From Nostoc favosum CHAB5714 (GTDB lineage: Bacteria; Cyanobacteriota; Cyanobacteriia; Cyanobacteriales; Nostocaceae), in the NCBI RefSeq assembly GCF_020829495.1, contig NZ_JAIVFQ010000073.1, forward strand, positions 1 through 34,363: DNA of 34,363 bases. Direction: 5' to 3'. Both the position numbers and the translations under genes were made by a program. This document shows, piece after piece, positions 31,951 to 34,363 of this stretch. Under the pieces are notes generated by a model. It saw only the letters and a program-made list of their open reading frames with translations. It did no database searches and was not told the DNA's origin. Numbering within the stretch: position 1 is the stretch's first letter; each line of letters opens with the position of its first letter.

Positions 31951-32377
31951 AGCAGATTTTAATTTGTGGATTGAACAGACAACCCAACTATTGCGATCGC
32001 ATCGCTGGCATGAAGTTGATGTAGAACATCTGATTGAAGAGGTTGAAGGCTTGGGCAAAAGTGAACGGCGGGGTATTGCCAGTCAACTAACTCGCTTACT
32101 GTTGCATCTGCTCAAGTGGCAATATCAACCCCAGCGTCGCTCAGATAGTTGGCTCGATTCCATCACCGATTCTCGCACCCAAATTGAGTTAGCCATAGAA
32201 GATAGTCCTAGTCTTAAGGGCTATCCTACAGAGCAACTTGAGGAAAGTTATCAAAGGGCACGTCGCCAAGCAACCAAGCAAACAGGGATACTTGTATCCG
32301 TGTTTCCAGAAGAGTGCCCATATTCTGTAGAGTTAGTGTTAGATGAAGACTGGCTACCGGAAGCAAGCGATATTTGA
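31934..32377 (+). CDS. DUF29 family protein
   Basis: 147 aa. ATG 31934 (MSAAYKADFNLWIEQTTQLL) is preferred to the longer frame from 31895, because DUF29 proteins begin with this Y-x-x-DF-x-W-x-x-Q stretch. Further hallmarks: VDVEHLIEEVEGLGKSERR, LTRLLLHLLKWQYQPQRRS and the end part FPEECPYSVELVLDEDWLP. DUF29 is greatly expanded in cyanobacteria and has no known function. The 17-nt overlap with the BrnA-like antitoxin is unusual and makes a toxin-like role worth testing. The family is rich in charged residues and has no membrane segment. Confidence 0.85.
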   Translation: MSAAYKADFNLWIEQTTQLLRSHRWHEVDVEHLIEEVEGLGKSERRGIASQLTRLLLHLLKWQYQPQRRSDSWLDSITDSRTQIELAIEDSPSLKGYPTEQLEESYQRARRQATKQTGILVSVFPEECPYSVELVLDEDWLPEASDI

Positions 32378-32409
32378 TAACTTTATTTGTGACTGTGTGG
32401 GTAGTGGCG

Positions 32410-32688
32410 CTAATCTGGATAGCGCTTTGACGTGTGGAGAACCCGAAGAATTTCTACCGACTCTTCTTTGACTCGATAAATAACAATGTATGGCGTGCTA
32501 GAAATTATTAACTCCCTTGTACCTTCTATACGTCCAAGTCGCCCCATAAAAGGATAATTCTCAAGTTGACTGGCAGCAAGTTGAATCCTCAATATCACTT
32601 TCTGCGCTGCTTCTGGATTCTCTTTCTGGATGTAGCTATGGGCTTGTTCCAAATTACGAAGCGCACGACGCAGCCACTTAATCTGCAT
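32410..32688 (-). CDS. ParE/RelE-family toxin
   Basis: 92 aa from ATG 32688 (TTG 32703 possible). MQIKWLRRALRNLEQAHSYI, then NPEAAQKVILRI and PFMGRLGRIEGTRELIISST, ending YRVKEESVEILRVLHTSKRY, is the ParE fold with its conserved Arg and hydrophobic strands. ParE toxins poison DNA gyrase; RelE relatives cut mRNA. It overlaps its antitoxin gene by 11 nt and lies convergent to the DUF29 gene. Confidence 0.88.
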   Translation of the reverse strand: MQIKWLRRALRNLEQAHSYIQKENPEAAQKVILRIQLAASQLENYPFMGRLGRIEGTRELIISSTPYIVIYRVKEESVEILRVLHTSKRYPD

Positions 32689-32920
32689 TGGTGAGTCTTG
32701 CAAAAGTTGCTTTTACTTCTTCATCACTGGCAAAGTCTCCAGCATCCGCTTCAGCAATTCCCTTTTGAATCTCCTCGATTTGCCACTGATACATCTCTAG
32801 ATAAGTGGCTACCGCCTCATTAAGTATGTAGCTGCGATCGCGATTCATTCCGGCTGCGATCGCATCAAGTGCAGCCTTCTGATCGCTATCTATCCGAAAC
32901 GTAATATTTTCTTTGCTCAT
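32678..32920 (-). CDS. Ribbon-helix-helix antitoxin of the ParE pair
   Basis: 80 aa from ATG 32920 (MSKENITFRIDSDQK); the longer frame to 32977 adds a region overlapping the operator-like palindrome. ITFRIDSDQKAALDAIAAGM and DRSYILNEAVATYLE form the RHH DNA-binding part, and the rest, EEIQKGIAEADAGDFASDEE, is the acidic toxin-binding tail. The stop overlaps the toxin start. It presumably autorepresses from the palindrome at 32951. Confidence 0.88.
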   Translation of the reverse strand: MSKENITFRIDSDQKAALDAIAAGMNRDRSYILNEAVATYLEMYQWQIEEIQKGIAEADAGDFASDEEVKATFARLTNAD

Positions 32921-32950
32921 CGTCTTGTGAAAGTTGTCTTGCGATATATT

Positions 32951-32962
32951 ATATTGCAATAT
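32951..32962. promoter_or_regulatory. Palindrome ATATTGCAATAT, candidate ParD-type operator
   Basis: A perfect 12-bp palindrome 30 nt before the antitoxin start, in an AT-rich stretch that would contain the promoter. RHH antitoxins bind short palindromes at this place. A partial second site (GGCAATGC) follows. Confidence 0.45.
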
Positions 32963-33038
32963 GTGGCAATGCAACATAATGATAGTGGCGATCGCTATTA
33001 TCTCAGAGCGCCTCTAGCCTGTAAGTCTGGCAGTACAT

Positions 33039-33065
33039 GAAAAAAGCCTACATTCGCAGGCTTTT
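33039..33065 (-). terminator. Rho-independent terminator of the 141-aa gene
   Basis: On the minus strand, AAAAGCCT-gcgaatgt-AGGCTTTT gives an 8-bp stem, followed by two more T (six T from the stem end). It lies 37 nt after the stop of the gene at 33102-33527. The A-run on the other side makes it weakly bidirectional. Confidence 0.75.
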
Positions 33066-33101
33066 AGAAAGTTTTGGTAGAGCGATCGCACCGTTATAAA
33101 A

Positions 33102-33527
33102 TCAAAATGTCCATTCGTGATCTGGATCATCTAGGGCGGCGCGAACAGAAGCTAAATTTGCAAGGTCTTTGAAAGGGCTTGATTTAGCAATTTCTGTGAT
33201 TGAATTTAAGGTTAGGGCTAGTTGGTCATTATTGCCGGATGCGTAGGCGTAGCCAGCCGTTGGCATCGCATTATCAACGACAGCAAACAAAGCGCGAAAG
33301 TTTTCTGCACGTTCATCAAAAGAGCGATCTAGATACGCCATTAGCAACTCTCGCTGGGCGTTAATCTTGGTGATTGTTTCGTTTTCCCAAGCATCAATCT
33401 CTCGTCTCTTGGTCTGTTCTTGTTCGGCAACCTTCAGGTAATCGGTGTAAGCTAAAACCATTTGCTGTAGAGATTCAGAAGGATTGATAGCTTCTTTGAA
33501 TACTGTGGCGACTTTCTTTACTGACAT
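33102..33527 (-). CDS. Unrecognised 141-aa cytoplasmic protein with a repeat-derived insert
   Basis: No family could be named. No signal peptide or membrane segment. Residues 1-75 are predicted helical and charged (VLAYTDYLKVAEQEQTKRRE, LLMAYLDRSFDERAENF), then a C-terminal half LALTLNSITEIAKSSPF, LANLASVRAALDDPDHEW. The stretch around residues 88-96 (MPTAGYAYAS) is encoded by a palindromic repeat (33239-33271), probably an in-frame insertion, because the flanks read smoothly without it. The start is 2 nt from the stop of a truncated frame on the same strand (33530), suggesting a former operon. A good terminator follows. Function unknown. Confidence 0.75.
   Translation of the reverse strand: MSVKKVATVFKEAINPSESLQQMVLAYTDYLKVAEQEQTKRREIDAWENETITKINAQRELLMAYLDRSFDERAENFRALFAVVDNAMPTAGYAYASGNNDQLALTLNSITEIAKSSPFKDLANLASVRAALDDPDHEWTF
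33239..33271. repeat. Palindromic repeat inside the 141-aa gene
   Basis: Outer arms ATGCG (33239-33243) and CGCAT (33267-33271), with inner GCCA-gccgt-TGGC. The rest, GCGTAGGCGTAGCC, is of the GC-rich dispersed type common in Nostocales. It adds in-frame residues to the coding sequence without stop codons. Confidence 0.55.
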
Positions 33528-33529
33528 CC

Positions 33530-33627
33530 CTAATTGCCTCCCAAAGTACGATACTTGGCTTGGATAGTCGCAGTAACAGGATTCAGCTGCCCATACTTAT
33601 CTTTCCCGGAGATACCAACTAATGAAC
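33530..33627 (-). pseudogene. C-terminal remnant of a gene cut by a MITE
   Basis: Minus-strand frame ending at TAG 33530-33532 reads SSLVGISGKDKYGQLNPVT and ATIQAKYRTLGGN. It looks like a genuine C-terminus and lies 2 nt before the start of the 141-aa gene. It is interrupted at 33627/33628 by the terminal repeat of the MITE. If the MITE and one copy of the 5-bp duplication are removed, the frame remains open only about 28 more codons, up to a TAA, so more has been lost or the gene was already decayed. Family not recognised. Confidence 0.5.
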
Positions 33628-33819
33628 TAGGACTTACGCACTGTACAAATGCGTCGTGATGTGCATTACCTAAAATAGTAAGTTTTCAGGCTTTTCTTAA
33701 TTATCCCGCGATCGTAAATAGACCATGCTGTAGGGGCACAGCATTGCTGTGCCCTTACGAAAGATATGGTTTTTAACCTTGCTCCATATTTGGTATTTCT
33801 TGTCAATGCGTAAGTCCTA
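33628..33819. mobile_element. 192-bp MITE with 13-bp TIRs and a TGAAC target duplication
   Basis: Terminal repeats TAGGACTTACGCA (33628-33640) and TGCGTAAGTCCTA (33807-33819) are perfectly inverted. Both flanks carry the same pentamer TGAAC (33623-33627 and 33820-33824) directly against the ends. The element is non-coding and contains the nested palindrome at 33730-33758. This is the standard signature of a non-autonomous DNA transposon moved by a transposase making 5-bp duplications. No transposase for it is in the window. Confidence 0.85.
33730..33758. repeat. Palindrome GTAGGGGCACAGC-att-GCTGTGCCCTTAC inside the MITE
   Basis: 13-bp arms with one mismatch (G opposite T) around ATT. Same family as the palindrome at 28099 and the ends of the element at 10109. 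Either part of the MITE's own structure or a second repeat inserted into it. Confidence 0.75.
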
Positions 33820-33998
33820 TGAACATTCATAAGGATAAATTTGAGACTGCGATCGCACATCATTGTAAATTGATTTGAAGTAGAAACCCAACAATTTATG
33901 TTATGTATCTTCAGCAACTACACTACTTGTGAATAGAAGCTTTTTAGCGGCTTGCCGCACGCATCACAACTGTTAGGATAAGACACAGGAGGGTTTTT

Positions 33999-34220
33999 AT
34001 GTCCAATAACGCCCATGAGATATACAGCCAAGTTGTTTGTAACTTGTCACCGACTGAGCGGCTACGCTTGGCAACCCTCATTCTAAATGAGCTAGTCGAG
34101 CAAAACTTGTCGCTCATCGACCAAAGTGATACTTGGACTGATCAAGATCAGCTTGATTTAGCATCCTTTTCCTTGGAGTACGCAGCTTCAATTTTCTCTG
34201 AAAGTGAGGAGACAGTTTAG
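33999..34220 (+). CDS. Small antitoxin-like protein
   Basis: 73 aa with a strong Shine-Dalgarno (CAGGAGGG, 33986-33993). MSNNAHEIYSQVVCNLSPTE and RLRLATLILNELVEQN form a helical N-terminal part; the C-terminal half is acidic (Asp/Glu/Gln), as in antitoxins. Homologs that I recall from cyanobacteria are followed by a toxin gene; here the following DNA is only a hairpin and repeat-like sequence, so the toxin may be lost. No nuclease motif. Function is inferred from composition and island context. Confidence 0.6.
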   Translation: MSNNAHEIYSQVVCNLSPTERLRLATLILNELVEQNLSLIDQSDTWTDQDQLDLASFSLEYAASIFSESEETV

Positions 34221-34229
34221 TAACGCATT

Positions 34230-34253
34230 CCCCACGGATAAATCCGGGGGCTT
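34230..34253. repeat. Bulged-A hairpin CCCC-A-CGGAT-AA-ATCCG-GGGG-CTT
   Basis: Has the same layout as the hairpin at 81-104, but with stem CGGAT/ATCCG in place of TAAAT/ATTTA. It starts 10 nt after the antitoxin-like stop and is followed by CTTTTAG. It may serve as a terminator for that gene or be an insertion-sequence end. Confidence 0.65.
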
Positions 34254-34363
34254 TTAGTAGCCCTGAGAAATAGCGGTTTGGCTCCTGTACAGGCTCCGAA
34301 ACACTATTAAGAGAACCTCTAGGCGCGGTTACGATTAATAGAGGATGAACTCATCCCCACGCC
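34254..34363. other. Palindrome-rich window end, possible IS200/IS605-type end
   Basis: Contains CCTGTACAGG (34284-34293), CCTCTA / TAGAGG (34316-34321 and 34339-34344) and GGATGA-ac-TCATCC (34343-34356). Dense short palindromes with a bulged hairpin at the front resemble the non-coding end of an IS200/IS605-group element. The window ends before this can be tested. Confidence 0.35.

Overview
The window reads as a stretch of chromosome from a filamentous, Nostoc-like cyanobacterium. The evidence is the repeated GCGATCGC (HIP1) octamer, many heptanucleotide tandem repeats, dispersed palindromic repeats, and cyanobacterial families such as DUF1361, a PacL-like ATPase, AMIN-domain TonB receptors and expanded DUF29/DUF433 proteins. 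The assignment rests on sequence style and protein families only; no database was searched. No rRNA, tRNA or CRISPR array was seen.

Layout. 1-4.1 kb: recR (apparently with an ACG start codon), then two minus-strand membrane glycosyltransferase genes (GT39-type, and GT2 fused to GtrA). 4.1-5.3 kb: long non-coding leader with strong hairpins. 5.3-7.7 kb: cbiM-cbiQ-cbiO, an energy-coupling-factor importer for cobalt or nickel. 7.9-9.6 kb: a small lipoprotein and a DUF1361 membrane protein. 9.8-11.5 kb: a decay zone holding a broken release-factor-like gene, a foldback element with 36-bp terminal repeats, a 21-bp tandem array and a 5'-truncated tnpB. 11.5-19.5 kb: a PEP-synthase-like gene, mgtC-like gene, recF and a P-type Ca2+ ATPase. 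19.9-21.6 kb: a propeller-transglutaminase protein. 21.7-27.9 kb: a siderophore uptake locus (AraC/PchR-like regulator, TonB-dependent receptor, FecB-like lipoprotein, DUF1636 protein), with a broken gene before it and a transposase remnant after it. 28.3-31.2 kb: a RecB/AddB-type nuclease, a phosphohexomutase and a LapA-domain protein. 31.2-34.2 kb: a small-gene island with DUF433/DUF5615, a BrnA-like gene overlapping a DUF29 gene, ParDE, an unrecognised 141-aa gene, a 192-bp MITE with a 5-bp target duplication, and an antitoxin-like ORF.

How the parts work together. The metal theme appears twice: ECF import of Co/Ni, and TonB-dependent ferric-siderophore import controlled by a PchR-type regulator behind a Fur-like palindrome. 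Two recombination genes (recR, recF) lie about 15 kb apart. The rest of the accessory content is toxin-antitoxin modules and repeat-driven decay.

Most unusual observations: two hairpins at opposite ends of the window with the same CCCC-A-N5-AA-N5'-GGGGCTT layout and fully compensating stems; an apparent ATG to ACG start in recR; a MITE with an exact target duplication cutting off a gene remnant; repeat-derived peptides inside coding sequences; and the tightly packed DUF433-DUF5615-BrnA-DUF29 cluster, in which a BrnA-type antitoxin has no BrnT and overlaps a DUF29 gene.
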